Below are positions 1 to 11,244 of a stretch of 64,000 nt of DNA, piece by piece (position 1 is the first letter of the stretch; every line of letters starts with the position of its first letter). The notes under the pieces are model-generated. The model saw nothing but the letters and a program-made list of their open reading frames with translations. It was not told where the DNA came from and did not search any database. Position numbers and translations under genes: made by a program. This stretch comes from Mesaphorura yosii (taxonomy: Eukaryota > Arthropoda > Collembola > Poduromorpha > Tullbergiidae), in NCBI GenBank assembly GCA_009869945.1, contig WIXG01000316.1, forward strand, positions 28,244-92,243, given 5' to 3'.

Positions 1-573
1 AGGGCAATGCTCGCTGATAAAGGGAGATCTGCACCAGCGCATGTGCTACCACGCCACACTGGACCGCCGACGGCATTGGGATTGGGGTTGGGAGCCCACA
101 AGACGCTGGCCTATTTATCGAAGGCGAATAATAACCTCTTCCCTTCTCGTAAGTACTCTGCACTGTGCACTGATTCATTGTGCCAAATACTGAAATATTA
201 ACCCAAGCTATAATTTTCGAATTTTGGTCATCCCGACAGGACACCCCAAAACTACTGCAAGCAAGGCTTACGGCGATTTTCTTGGCAGCACCATTAAACC
301 GCCAAGTTCAGCTCAACGGATCTTCCATTCGACTCAACTGCCGGTGCCGATGGCGACAGGAATGTCATTTAACTCCTCAGGTACGAAATTAAGACCAGAC
401 AACAGCAAGCGTGATTTGGGAAAAGAAATTCTTTACACGCGATATGCCATATGCGATTTATGATTGATTCAGGTTTTGGGCAGTCCCTTTTTCAAAGCCC
501 GTCGAGCCCCATCTTTCCCTCGGACTTGAATACACCAGGAGGTGGAAGTTCTTTAAAAAGAAGTAAACACTGA
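1..573 (+). CDS. 3' end of an unrecognised Ser/Pro-rich protein (5' partial)
   Basis: Three exons join in one frame: 1-148, 240-380 and 473-573 (TGA). Both introns have GT-AG ends and both junctions are phase 1, so the reading is internally consistent. The visible tail is about 130 residues. It is rich in Ser, Pro, Gly and Asn, includes stretches such as SLFQSPSSPIFPSD and TPGGGSSLKRSKH, and shows no fold, membrane span or catalytic motif. It looks like a disordered, phosphorylatable C-terminus with a basic end. I do not recognise the family, and the informative upstream part lies outside the window. The gene is convergent with SEC14-like gene A, and the two 3' UTRs overlap. Confidence 0.7.
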
Positions 574-600
574 CGATGCACGGAAATTAGCATGTGTACA

Positions 601-606
601 TTTATT
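601..606 (-). terminator. polyadenylation signal of SEC14-like gene A
   Basis: TTTATT on the plus strand reads AATAAA on the minus strand, 105 bp downstream of the gene A stop codon. Confidence 0.55.
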
Positions 607-641
607 TTACAATTGCAATGCACGAACTGAATTAAAAATGG

Positions 642-647
642 AATAAA
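642..647 (+). terminator. polyadenylation signal AATAAA of the first gene
   Basis: AATAAA lies about 70 bp after the TGA of the upstream plus-strand gene. It lies beyond the reverse-strand AATAAA of gene A (601-606), so the two transcripts should overlap. Confidence 0.6.
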
Positions 648-710
648 TTAAGAATGCCGTGTATTTGTTTAAAACTTAGCCTAAAACCGGTGAAGAGATT
701 CCAGTGATTT

Positions 711-1860
711 TTATGTAGGCAAGTTATTATTAGACTTTTCTGCTTCCGTTGCAGCGGCTTTTTCGGCTGGGACATCTACGGCTGAAGTCGCTGAACTAGA
801 ACCTTCCAGGGCCTTCTGAGCCTCAACATTGCTTCCGCCGAGGCCAGTCGGGAGTGACGCGGCTGGAATGTGGCTGAGTAAGAATGGTTTCCACTTGGCC
901 GGATTTGAGCCGTGCACTTCGACTTTTGTTAGCGTTTTGGCCGACATGACACGCTTCACAATTTCGTAGGCCATCCAGAAGTAAATTGGCGCTGGAATTC
1001 GAATTAAAAAATGACATATGAGAAGTGAAGTGGCCAAGGAAAGAAACTGGCGGGCCTTACCATTTATAATTGGCGCCAACTTCAAAGTTTCTGGGTGATT
1101 CGAGTCGAACCTCTTCACCGTCTCCATAATTGCGTGTATCGCAGGGAGCGACGTGACTTGACGGAGGGAGTAGCCTTCCATGTCGAAGACGACGATGATC
1201 TGTGTTGTGCCCTTCGAACAGCGAGTTCTGAGCGCCTCTCCGTACTGGTGCACCATGATGTGATCGACGTACTTGACATACGTGTCGGCCAAACCGGCTT
1301 CGGCTGCCTTCTTCACGTCCCACTTGCCAAGAGGCAAGATTCCAACAGGACAACCTTCATGGTCCAGTCCACTGATGACGAACGGGAAGTCTTGTGCCAT
1401 CTGTGTGGGAACTTCCCACAAGTGCAAGTTGTCAATGTCGTTGGCCTTCCTCCATTCGAGTGACTAGACAGACGGCAACGGCAAACGGATCAGATGAGAT
1501 TTAACTAACAATAAAGATGAAAACGTTTAGAGAAGTAACTTACATTACGGAGCATAGTTTCAGCCTTCGGTATGTCATGGTCTCTAGCTGAGAAAGAGCA
1601 AAAAGCGTTGTTTTCGTTCTTGAGATGTTATTCTGGCGTAAACGTACCTCGGATCCATCGAAGGAGATAACTGTCTTGCTGTTGTTCTTCGTTCAGCTCC
1701 AAATCTTTCAACCTCTCTCGGAACTAGCGGCAATGAAATGAGAGAAGTTGACTTATGTTTCTCGTTTCTCATGTTTTGTGGAACTTAACGTGGCATTTTA
1801 AAAACTACAAGGAATTACCTGACCTAGAAGGCTCCGCTCTTTTTCAGTTGGTACAGACAT
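711..1860 (-). CDS. SEC14-like gene A, CRAL-TRIO protein lacking a GOLD domain
   Basis: Five coding exons in transcript order: 1860-1819, 1723-1648, 1587-1544, 1463-1061 and 991-711, giving 281 residues. All introns are GT-AG and phases agree. The N-terminus has the CRAL-TRIO N-terminal helices (SYLLRWIRARDHDIPKAE). The lipid-binding CRAL-TRIO domain follows at about residues 60-235, with FDMEGYSLRQ and the INAP strand. The family binds hydrophobic ligands such as tocopherol, squalene or phosphoinositides and moves them between membranes. Its four neighbours continue into a C-terminal GOLD domain. This one ends in about 40 polar Ser/Ala/Glu-rich residues instead. Start chosen because MSVPTEKERSLLGQ aligns with the first exons of the paralogues. 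The true ligand cannot be read from sequence. Confidence 0.9.
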
Positions 1861-2236
1861 CACGCAGTCACAGGCAGTCCAAATACTTCCAACAAAAACT
1901 AATTTAAGATGAAATTTTTGCAGGGCCGCTGTTGTCGCGTCGCCGTCGTGAATTGTGACTTCTCGTTGCGAAAAAATGAAATGAAACGTAAATGTGCGAT
2001 TACGATATGAGTTGCAATGGAGGAAAATAATTCCATTAAGCAGGTCACCAGAAGATCAGACTGACCAAAAGAAGGTTCTACAACGAAACGCTGCGCGCTC
2101 TGCATGTGAGTAGTAAATTACTTGTAAATAGTACGTAAACATTGAAGGTACCCTCTGACTGTTTGGTGGTTTGGCTTTTATAGTGGTTTGCATTGAAAAC
2201 AAGTTTAATTGCTCACTTCACTACCTCAAATTCATA
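1861..2236. other. intergenic, promoter side of gene A
   Basis: This is the stretch between the gene A start codon and the poly(A) signal of gene B. It must hold the gene A promoter and 5' UTR. I see no convincing TATA box or coding segment. Confidence 0.4.
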
Positions 2237-2242
2237 TTTATT
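2237..2242 (-). terminator. polyadenylation signal of SEC14-like gene B
   Basis: AATAAA on the minus strand, 179 bp downstream of the gene B stop codon. Confidence 0.5.
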
Positions 2243-2420
2243 ATTTGTGTCGAGCCGTATGTACGTACATGCTTTCATATTTTGCATTAACATGGTCAGG
2301 GTACAATTACAACAATGAACAGGGTGTGTGTTTACTCTGTTTACTAATGCTAATGTGCTATGAATTGTATTAAAAGACACTAAACACCGCACCGCGTCGA
2401 AAAAGTGTCCTGTCAGCCAT

Positions 2421-4076
2421 TCACAGACAAGTGCTCTCTTCGTCGTCGGCGACGCCGTCGGGAAGCGTGATCGAGACCATGTAACTCAGTTGCTTGCCCC
2501 GGACCACGCTGTACGTGTTATCGAACAGGAAAGTGTCTGGAAAAAGAATAAATACTTAACGGGACCTGAAATTTCGATATCACTCGTCCTTCAAGACAAG
2601 AACTTACACGTTCCCGTCTTGTCGCACGTGAAGGAGCCGGCCTGCTCCGCTTCGTGAGCATCGCATCGTATGTACGGCACCACCTCAGTGCCTCCACTCC
2701 CGTATTTGACTGCGAACCCAATGTCAAACCCGTCGGTCTTGAATTTCCATCTGGTCAATACAGAAGAAATGGAAAAAACTGATTAATGTGGATTTGACAC
2801 AAGTTTTGGTGTTCTGGCCAAAGTTTACGTACTCCAGCTTGGTTTTCGCATGCCGAATCTCGTACTGCACTTCCAGTTTCTCTCCCGGCCCGACCGTGAC
2901 CTCGATCTCTCCGTCCCCGTCGCTAGACCCGTTCGAGTCACCCACACTCAAGTTGGAGAACTGAAAAAAGGACGTATTGTCTTGTGATTAGCAGTTCTTC
3001 AATTTAAAACTGGACGAACTTACATTCAAAGCCAAATTTTGAGTTCCGCCATATTTCATCGGAAGCTGATCGGCCGGGATGTTGTTCAGCAGCGCGACCT
3101 TCCATTTTGCTGGATTGCATCCAAAAATTTGGAGCTTCGACAGTGTTCGTGGAGATAGCAAAGGCTTCACGAGAGAAAACAGAACGGCAAATACTTTCGG
3201 CGCGTTGATGACGATGCAGGTTTTCAGACGCTCCGGGTAATTGGCTTCGAATCGCCTGGTGACTTCCAACGCGGTATCGACGCCTAGCGTAAATAAATAC
3301 CGGAAGTTAGCACAGCACAAGGTTAACTTTAATTAGGTGATAATAAAGGTGACGTGTGACACCGCCCGACATACATCCTTTTCCGGTCAACTGCCGAAAA
3401 CTATAACCTTCCATGTCCACGACGACCACGAACTGCGTGAAGGCTTCCACATTCTTCTGAGTGTTTTCAATCACCTTCTCTCTAAAGTAACTGTTGTACT
3501 GCATGTAAGTCTCCCGTTTTCCAGCTTCAATGAACTTCCGAATGTCCCAACGCCCGTACGGTAGTACAGTAACTAAATATCCAAATCAGTTCGATTAGTT
3601 CGGCTCACTGGCACTGCATCACTACAAATGGCAAACTATATTTTACTTACTTGGACATCCATCCTTATCATAACCAGAAATTTGGAATGGGAGCTCCTCC
3701 AGAAATTCCGCCGGTGGGGTCCAGGCCGAGAGAATGGAGTCTATGCCATTCTCTTTTCTCCATTCCAAACTCTTTCGTAGCATGTCCTCCGCCTTGTCGA
3801 GATCTCCATCTCTTGCTAAGTTGGAATAATTCAGTTCACTCTTCCAGTACAATCATAAGAACAGTATAATAATTAAGTTAAACTCACCTCGGATCCAGCT
3901 CAGCAAGTACAAATTATTAGCGCGCTGGCCTTCCAATCCCAAGTCGGTGATTTTGCTCCGGAACTGTAACACCGTTCAAGACACGGATTAATCACCAAAT
4001 GACCACAACATAGTCATTCAGTTTAGCTTACCGTTTTCAGAAGTTCCAGCTCTTGAGCAGTCGGTGGTTCAGCCAT
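2421..4076 (-). CDS. SEC14-like gene B (CRAL-TRIO + GOLD)
   Basis: Eight coding exons in transcript order: 4076-4032, 3963-3888, 3815-3651, 3572-3375, 3283-3024, 2960-2833, 2750-2608 and 2536-2421, giving 376 residues. Phases match throughout. Residues 10-65 are the CRAL-TRIO N-terminal helices, with LYLLSWIRARDGDLDKAE. Residues 75-250 are the CRAL-TRIO lipid pocket, including VVDMEGYSFRQLTGKG and VINAPKVFAVLFSLVKPLL. Residues 270-376 are the GOLD beta-sandwich (WKFKTDGFDIGFAVKY, YTFLFDNTYSVVRGKQL). The layout matches the SEC14L2/TAP class of cytosolic lipid-transfer proteins. Length is slightly below vertebrate SEC14L2 (about 403). The last residues are acidic (GVADDEESTCL). Gene C is its closest relative in the window, which suggests a recent duplication. 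Confidence 0.93.
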
Positions 4077-4668
4077 TTTGCTTCGCAAGTTTTATTTGTT
4101 CAGCCTCAAATGTGATCCTCTTCGTGCAGAAATGCAGAACTGGACGAACAGTGGTAATGACTGAATATTTTTCTCATTTATAACTTCAGCGAATCCAGAA
4201 ATTGTCCCGAGCGCGGCGAGCTGCACTAGACTTTAATTCTCCTTCGTATACTAACGAAGGTTAAATTTTTTCAACGTCCAGCAGCGGTCCACTCAGCCTC
4301 CAGCGACAACAATGCTCACGCCATGCCAAACCGTGCCACATTGCGTGCTGGAATCTTCACGGAATTCACGTAAGCCTAATTATAAGATCAGTCTGGGTCA
4401 GTCATATTCAGAAGGCTGCCGCAGACATTTCACGTGCCGTAGCCGCATGCAACAATGAAACTGTGATAATTATAGCCATTTAAATTATCCCAAGTCGTGA
4501 CCGGTAATTATTGTTAAATATATTAATTACATATTTCGCGTTTTGCGGCCAAGGTTATGGCTTCTGAATGAAATCTGGTTAGGTGTCTGAGATTGGCAGA
4601 TTATGCCACGTAGCGAGGAAATGAGGTCGGTACAAAAAATGGACCAGGAAAGGATTCATTAAATCAAG
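4077..4668. other. intergenic, promoter side of gene B
   Basis: No coding exon is recognisable. It contains the upstream region of gene B and ends at the poly(A) signals of gene C, minus-strand AATAAA at 4669-4674 and 4686-4691. Confidence 0.4.
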
Positions 4669-4685
4669 TTTATTTAATGAAGGAG

Positions 4686-4691
4686 TTTATT
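4686..4691 (-). terminator. polyadenylation signal of SEC14-like gene C
   Basis: Minus-strand AATAAA about 100 bp downstream of the gene C stop. A second copy lies at 4669-4674. Confidence 0.55.
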
Positions 4692-4787
4692 GTTAAAGTC
4701 GGAGTCAGAGTGCTCAAATTGCATTTGTCTAAAGAATTTACTATAACAAGCCAGCGCTTTCGGTTCATTCATTTTTGCATTTTCAGA

Positions 4788-6374
4788 CTACAGACATGTG
4801 TTTTCCTCTTCATCTTCGGCCACTCCGTCTGGCAACGTGATTGACACCATGTAACTCAGCTGCTTAGGGCGCACCATGCTGTAAGTGTTGTCAAACAGGA
4901 GCATGTCTGTAATTGAAGAATAAGATGCAGATTTACAGATCAAGCTGCCAATATCAATAAGAAATTCCAGGTATTAATTGTAGCCATTGCTTACATGTCC
5001 CTGTCTTGTCACACGTGTACGACCCAATCTCCTCGGCCTCGTGCGACTCGGCCCTCTTGTAAGGAACCACTTCTTGTCCGTCGGCCCCGTATTTTACCGC
5101 AAAGCCAATGTCAAAGCCGTCCGTCTGGAATCTCCACCTTTGCACGGAGTCACCCGTTAAAAATCAAGATCTGGGCCACGTGTGTACGAAATAAAAATCT
5201 TACTCGAGTTTGGTCTTCGCATGCCTGATCTCGTACTGGACTTCTAGCTTCTCTCCGGCACCAACAGTCACCTCAATCGACCCGTCACCGTCACCGCCAT
5301 TCACATCAGCGGAGTTGGCCAAGTTGGCAAACTGGGCGGGAACAGAATTCATTGACGCTTGCTTTTGACTATTCACGTATTTGAATATTCGCGCACCGCG
5401 CTTTTTACTCACATTAAACGACAGACTCTGCGTTCCACCGTACTTGCTTGGGAGCTGATCAGCTGGAATATTATTCAGGAGCGCGAGCTTCCACTTGTTC
5501 GAGTTCGGTCCGTAAATCTGGACTTTCGCGAGCGTGCGCGGTGTGAGCAGGGGCTTGATGAGTGAGAAGAGAATGGAGAATACCCTCGGCGCGTTGATGA
5601 GGAAGGCCGTCTTGAGCCTCTCAGGGTAATTTGCCTCGAAGCGCTTCACAATTTCCAGCGCCGTGTCGACGCATCCCTTCCCAGTGAGTTGCCTGAAGCT
5701 GTAACCTTCCAAATCGAACACGATCACGAAGCGGGTGAAGGAATCCTCCGTCTTCTGCGTGCTCTCAATCAACTTCTCGAAGAAGTGGTCATTGTACTTG
5801 ACGTAAGCTTCACGTTTCCCAGCTTCGATGACCTTGCGCACGTCCCAAATGCCGAATGGAAGCACGCCGACTAAAATTCAGTTGAATCCAGTTAGTTTGT
5901 GTTCACTCTGAACTACGCTGCAAGAAAAACTTACTTGGACAGCCTTCCTTATCGAATCCCGAGATCTGGAATGGCAACTCTTCTGTAAACTCGACCGGAG
6001 GCGTCCACGACAAGACCGCTTCTATGTTGTTTTTCTTGCGCCATTCCACACTCTGCCTCAGCATGTGTTCCGCCTTGCCCAGATCGCCCTCACGAGCTGC
6101 GTCAGGGGCCAGTCACACTTTAAAGTTTAAAGCAAGGATACCCTTCTTTCCAAGCTAAGAATAATCCCGGCCTTCCCGGGCCCTACCTCTTATCCAGCTA
6201 AGCAAGTACAAATCATTGCACCGCTGTCCTGTCAGCCCCAAATCCCCAATTTTACTGCGAAACTGCAATGCAATTCATTGAAATTTTGCCAAGTTAATGT
6301 TAATTAGGCCATTTACGTTGGAGGGGCCCTACCGTTTTAAGCAATCCTACTTCCTCGGACGTTGGAGCCGCCAT
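4788..6374 (-). CDS. SEC14-like gene C (CRAL-TRIO + GOLD)
   Basis: Seven coding exons in transcript order: 6374-6333, 6262-6187, 6096-5935, 5870-5413, 5331-5204, 5137-4995 and 4906-4788, giving 375 residues. It aligns with gene B along its whole length: the CRAL-TRIO N-terminal helices, a CRAL-TRIO pocket (VFDLEGYSFRQLTGKG, LINAPRVFSILFSLIKPLL), then GOLD (YMLLFDNTYSMVRPKQL). The 458-bp fourth exon equals the 198-bp plus 260-bp exons of gene B, so one intron was lost here or gained in B. The C-terminus ends EENTCL, like B's ESTCL. It is expected to be a cytosolic lipid-transfer protein, with the specific ligand unknown. Confidence 0.93.
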
Positions 6375-7106
6375 TTTATTGCGATGAGTGAATTCTTCAA
6401 GTTTCTTCACCAACGATTTCGACAATGGTCAATGAATAAAGTACACGAAGCTGAGTTTCTTTAGTTTTATATCAGTGCGGAGTGTTACACAATTGGGCAA
6501 GGAAGCATGGGAATTGCTATCGAATAGAATACGCACAAGGCATTCAAATCATCATCACGCAACTGTAATTACTTAATTAAAAGGATTAGTTACAGTCAAG
6601 GCCAAAGGTTCCGGCGTTTCGTCGGCTCATCATGCATAACAGTGAGAAAATTGGCTTATTATGCCAACACCAAGCCAAGTTTCGGCTTGTGAAGCGATGG
6701 CTCGGATTTTTGCACGTTGATCACGTAGACGGAAGTGGCAACAGCAAAAATGGCCATTGAAACACATGGGCGATGGACGGATGTGTGCCATTGACAGGAA
6801 TTGGCGAATTAGACCCACTTCTTTTAATTTCTGGAATATTAAAGCACCGCAGCATCGTGAAGTAGCGTTGTGTTCATCAAAATGAATGAAGTTCATCCAA
6901 ACGAACACTGCGAAATGACACCTGTTTATCCAGATGTTTCTTTGACGATTCTACCGAAAGCTTAGCAGTGGATGCGAATTCAATCAGCTTTCAAATCAGA
7001 ACTCTCTTGAAGTCTTTTTGTTGGAGGAACGAGCCGAACGCAAAACCTCCACCGTAAGCTGAGCTCAAATTCCGTGGATTGTGAATTGTGATCAGAAATT
7101 AGTCAC
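6375..7106. other. divergent promoter region and 5' UTR between gene C (-) and the RING gene (+)
   Basis: The upstream sides of two divergent genes meet here. The end of the RING gene's 5' UTR exon is marked by a donor at 7107 (ACG|GTGAGT), with the acceptor one base before the ATG (7202). A 92-codon minus-strand reading frame at 6630-6908 resembles nothing I know and is probably chance. Confidence 0.4.
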
Positions 7107-7203
7107 GGTGAGTGGAATGGATCCAAGTTGCAAGTTAGTTGTAAGTTCGTTCGACTTGCTAGTAAACGATTAATTCTTTGTCTGGTTTCATCTGTGTTTC
7201 AGG

Positions 7204-8019
7204 ATGGCCTTCATCTGCGGCCTTTGTTACGTGGAGTTGACTACAAAGCCTGAGAAAAATCTGATTCGGGACGTTTGGAAACTTCACGAGAAAGACGGGG
7301 CATTTGCAAATGGTGTCTTCATTCCCTGCGGTCATGTCTACCATCTGGGCTGCATCGGTCAGTCGTGCTACAACCAAACTAAATCACGTAAAGGGTAAGG
7401 AATTTAACCAATTGATCTTCAACTATTGGCTCTATGGATAATTGAGTTTAGGTTGGCTTGTTGACTCCCATATTGATTATTGATTCTTTCAGGGCAGTAC
7501 CAGTTTGTCCACGGTGCAAAGTACCGTGCCCAGTAACTGGGTCCTGCGTGACCATGACACGACTCTATCCAGTCATTCGTAAGTGTGCAACTGTGCGGCA
7601 GCGTAGTTCCAGTTGTAACGATTTTCTGCTTAATTCCATCAAAATCCGTCCTGTCTTGCCGGTATTTTTCAGGAAACGAAGAAGACGAGAAGGAAGAAGA
7701 GAACGAGCGTGATCCTGCCCCTGAATTGACGCCGAACCCAGCCGTCACTGTCGTGGAAGACGCGAGTCCCAGTCAAAAAGCAGCCGAACCAAGGCAGCTG
7801 TTCTCTGCTTGCCATGCCATTGTTGCTCTCTTCCTCTTCGCGTTGGTGATTCAAACCGTGTACTATCAACTTCGCCACGCTGACAAAAGTAATGCGGCTG
7901 ACATTGAAGATGAAGACGTCGTCGACCCGCGCTGGGTTCGCCAATTCTACGCTTCGTTCGCGGTTGGTGTCCTCGTGTCCTGCGTCGCTGCGTTCCTCTT
8001 TGATGATCTTACTGATTAA
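7204..8019 (+). CDS. RING-H2 finger protein with two C-terminal membrane spans, likely an E3 ubiquitin ligase
   Basis: Three coding exons, 7204-7394, 7493-7578 and 7673-8019, give 207 residues. The N-terminal zinc-binding pattern is C-x2-C (CGLC, residues 5-8), then CGHVYHLGC at about 44-52, then CPRC near 70. That is the C3-H2-C3 order of a RING-H2 finger, with an unusually long first loop. An acidic Glu/Asp-rich linker follows. Two hydrophobic segments lie at about 135-156 and 181-203, separated by a short acidic loop, so the protein should be a membrane-anchored ligase with the RING in the cytosol. A 5' UTR intron ends just before the ATG. I cannot name an orthologue. RING proteins of this layout act in endomembrane protein turnover, but that role is inference. 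Confidence 0.8.
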
Positions 8020-8061
8020 CTGATTTAACTGATTACGGACCACATTTATATTTATGTATGT

Positions 8062-8067
8062 TTTATT
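8062..8067 (-). terminator. polyadenylation signal of SEC14-like gene D
   Basis: Minus-strand AATAAA 109 bp beyond the gene D stop. It lies inside the 3' UTR of the RING gene, so the mature transcripts overlap. Confidence 0.55.
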
Positions 8068-8117
8068 TCCGATACTCTAAATTGCTAATCGCTAATTGCT
8101 GCTACTAAAAAGGAAGA

Positions 8118-8123
8118 AATAAA
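8118..8123 (+). terminator. polyadenylation signal of the RING gene
   Basis: AATAAA about 100 bp after the stop codon. It is only 53 bp from the start of the convergent gene D coding region (stop at 8176). Confidence 0.55.
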
Positions 8124-8175
8124 ATTGTAATCCTTTGCAATTGCTACTAAAAAGAATCCCAGCTTAGGTTTAGGT

Positions 8176-9988
8176 TTATGAACGAATCGCCGGTAGCAAA
8201 GACGCGTTTGCAAGGTCCTTGCCGTCTTCATCGGCGGCGGTCGTCTCGGGCGAATCAGCTTGTTCAATTCTGATCAGGTAATTTACCATTTTCCCACGAA
8301 TTCGGCTGTACGTGTTGTCGAAGAGAACAACATCTAAAAGAGATAAGTTCAGTTCAGACCTTAATAATATTCTGCGTCCCAGGAAAGATGAAGGCAAAAG
8401 GGCATTCGGCTCACATTTTCCTGGCTTCTCGCAGCGCACTGAGCCCTCTTCCAGAGCATTCGACCTGGACTTCTCGTATTTCCGGTACTTGACCACTTCA
8501 CTGCCAGTGTTCTCGTACTTGATCGCAAATCCAATGTCAAAGTCACGAATTCTGAATTTCCAGCTGAAAATACAGTAAAATTCTTTATGACTCAAGGAAA
8601 AAGGCAATTCGTATGCGTTAAGAATCTTACATGATTTTGCTGGCTGTTTTATCAATGTAGTACTCGAGTTTCAAGTCTGTGCCGGGCCCGACAATTTTCT
8701 CCACAAATAGGTTCAATTTGGCGTCGGAATTACTCTCAGGCAAGGTCAAAGCCAATGACCTCGGGTCGCGTTGCAGTGTGGAAGCATACTGCAAGAGATA
8801 AGCCGTTATCGGTTCCGAGTGTCGTGCAGGACAAAGTTCGCTGTTGAAACCAATTCATTACCAATGCTTTGGTGCCTGTGCCGCCATAAATCGTAGGAAT
8901 TTGATCCGTTGGGATGTTATTCAGCAGTATCGGCCTCCATTTCTCTGCATTCGAGTCGTAGATTTGAACCTTCGACAGCGTCCGGGCTGACAGCAGTGGC
9001 TTTATCAGACTAGAAGGATTTTAGACATTTTGCCAGACATTTTGCATTAAGAAGTCACTCACTTGAACAAGATTGCAAAAATCCTCGGCGCTAGACAAAA
9101 TAAGTAGTACAAATGAAGATAGTAAGTGTTGCAAAAATGGAAACCTTAAGATCTTAACACACCATTGATGATATACGCAGCTTTGAGTGTCTCTGGGAAG
9201 TTTGCTTCGTACTGGCGAACGGATTCCAGCATTGCGTCGACTGCTGCGAATGACGTGAGCTGCCGCATGGAGAAGCCCTTCATGTCGAAGATCGCCACAA
9301 ACTGCGAGATGAACTTTCCAGTTGCTTTGATCTTGGCCTTGACCTCGTTTGTCACGTTGACGCTCATCTTCTGGATGAAGCGGAGAAAGAGATCTTTCTC
9401 ACCCCGCTCCGCGTACTTACGAATGTCCCACTCGCCAACCGGTGCAAAGATTATGGGGCAACCCTCACTGTCGTACCCGTAAATGTCGAAGAGAAAGGCG
9501 GTGGGATACTCGGCGGGGGGATCCCACTCGTGAATCTTCTTGTAGCCGACCGCTTCTCGCCATTCAAACGACTGCCAAAAGGCAAAAGTACGATTATCAT
9601 GCGCTAAGCGTGATTTCAGTATTTCAGTGACTTACCCTCCTCATCATCTGTTCGGCCTTGGGTAGATCCAACTCTCGAGCTAAAATTAAGCAAATCAGAT
9701 CACAAAATGAGATGACCATCGAGGAGACTGATGATTGCTGGTACTGGCAAAATGACAGTGCGTGGCTTACCTCGCAACCAAGACAGTAGGAAGATGTCGT
9801 GCTGCTCGAATTCATCCAACTCAATATCGTAGACATTCTTCCGGAACTGCAGGATAAAATTAACTAAGCAATTTGCCGAATTTGTCTTGTTGCTTTTAGT
9901 TTTGTACTTATCTGAGCTTAGCATTGCTTGGCCGGTCTTTCCTTACCTTATCAAGTATTGGTTTTTCTTGCGCTGTTGGCTCAGCCAT
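8176..9988 (-). CDS. SEC14-like gene D (CRAL-TRIO + GOLD)
   Basis: Nine coding exons in transcript order: 9988-9947, 9846-9771, 9679-9636, 9571-9163, 9090-9063, 9009-8862, 8788-8631, 8563-8415 and 8333-8176, giving 403 residues, the length of vertebrate SEC14L2. CRAL-TRIO landmarks are FLLSWLRARELDLPKAE, FDMKGFSMRQLTSF and YIINAPRIFAILFNLIKPLL. GOLD landmarks are WKFRIRDFDIGFAIKY and VVLFDNTYSRIRGKM. The fifth exon is only 28 nt and encodes most of PRIFAILF. It is required to keep frame and the conserved strand. The GOLD N-terminal segment and the 40-residue tail diverge from B and C, so D is an older paralogue. Start MAEPTAQEKPILDK parallels gene B (MAEPPTAQELELLKT). Confidence 0.92.
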
Positions 9989-11132
9989 GTTGCAGCGCTC
10001 GCGCTTGGCTGGAAATCTGGGCGAAAATACTCACGAATCTCGAAATCGCAATTGCGATTTGACTGTGCGACAGCAATAGCTGTTAAAGATCAGCTGTCAA
10101 TTATGCAAAACGGATCAGAGAAATGAACATGGAAGAGATCATGGGACTTGGAACCCAGTCGACCCAGCCTATTCTACTGAGAGCATTGCCAACCTCACGC
10201 CGATTGAATTCGCATTGCACGGTCCATTAACTAAAGCGTACTATGTACAGGTGGCTTGATTTTGTTAAGGAGTGACCAGCTCACACTCATAATTAAGATC
10301 TCTGATTATCACTGTTTGGCTGGACACGCAATGGGCATCTCAATTCCAATTGTTATTGCTGCGTTAGCATCCGGTTTATGGTCGTGCATGACCTCGGCAG
10401 GGTCCGCTAAGTTCGTGTTAACGAGCAGAGCGTGAAATCTGGACAATATTTCAGTTCATTGCGTTTTATTGCGTTTTATTTTATGTGAGGTGTAATTAAA
10501 ATTACTCAGGCTTTGTGTGTTGAGAGATCATTTCCACCCTCATCCTTTTGTCTGCTCCCGTTTAACTGCCTTCCAACAGGCAAGGTGAGACGAGCTTTGA
10601 AAATTCGCCTTGGAGTTGGAGTTCGTCACCGAACGCGTATTGCATTTAATGCTCGTGTTTGAGTATCGATATCGATTATTGGTCAGAAACTCGAGTGAAT
10701 TGAGTATGAAGGCGACGGGCATAACAAATTATCTTGAGATACCTCTGCTGACAAACACGAATTGGTTCGTGAATTCATTGACCTTTTGTCAATACTCAAT
10801 AATGATAATGACAGCTTGTGATGAGCAAATTGCTGACACGCGCGGCACGCACAGTCGAGGTTCCAAAAATAAGTCTGTTTACTTTGCATTATTTGCAACA
10901 AAGACTTTGGCTGGAGCTGGAGCCGCTTCCAGGCATTCCAGAGCCCGGCCAGCCCGTCGGCCGAAGAAGCGGCTTCGCTTTGTCGTGCAAGATTTGTTTT
11001 GTCTCCGGTTTCTTCGCAACGCATGCACGAAAGGAAGTGTGATTGATTGATTTGACTTGTCCTGTGTCGAGTTTGTGTTTGGAAGTTCGAGTTGAATTAA
11101 TTTGTTCGTAGGTGTACGCATGCATACGAGTG
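9989..11132. other. divergent promoter region between gene D (-) and RP2 (+)
   Basis: No exon with family resemblance is visible in this stretch of about 1.1 kb, although several short chance reading frames occur. It should hold both promoters. Confidence 0.4.
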
Positions 11133-11140
11133 TATAAAAG
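11133..11140 (+). promoter_or_regulatory. TATA-like box upstream of RP2
   Basis: TATAAAAG lies 105 bp before the RP2 start codon, a plausible core promoter with a short 5' UTR. No experimental start site is available. Confidence 0.35.
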
Positions 11141-11244
11141 ACTTGAAAGAAGAAGTTTTTGGCTCCAGCTGCAGCAGACGCAAAGAAGAATGAAATTGAC
11201 CACATTCTAAGTTCTAACGGCTTGCGGTGACGGTGACACTGGCG

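Noticed and set aside
6630-6908. 92-codon minus-strand reading frame between gene C and the RING gene
   Set aside because: No family features, overlaps a divergent promoter region, and has no supporting exon signals.
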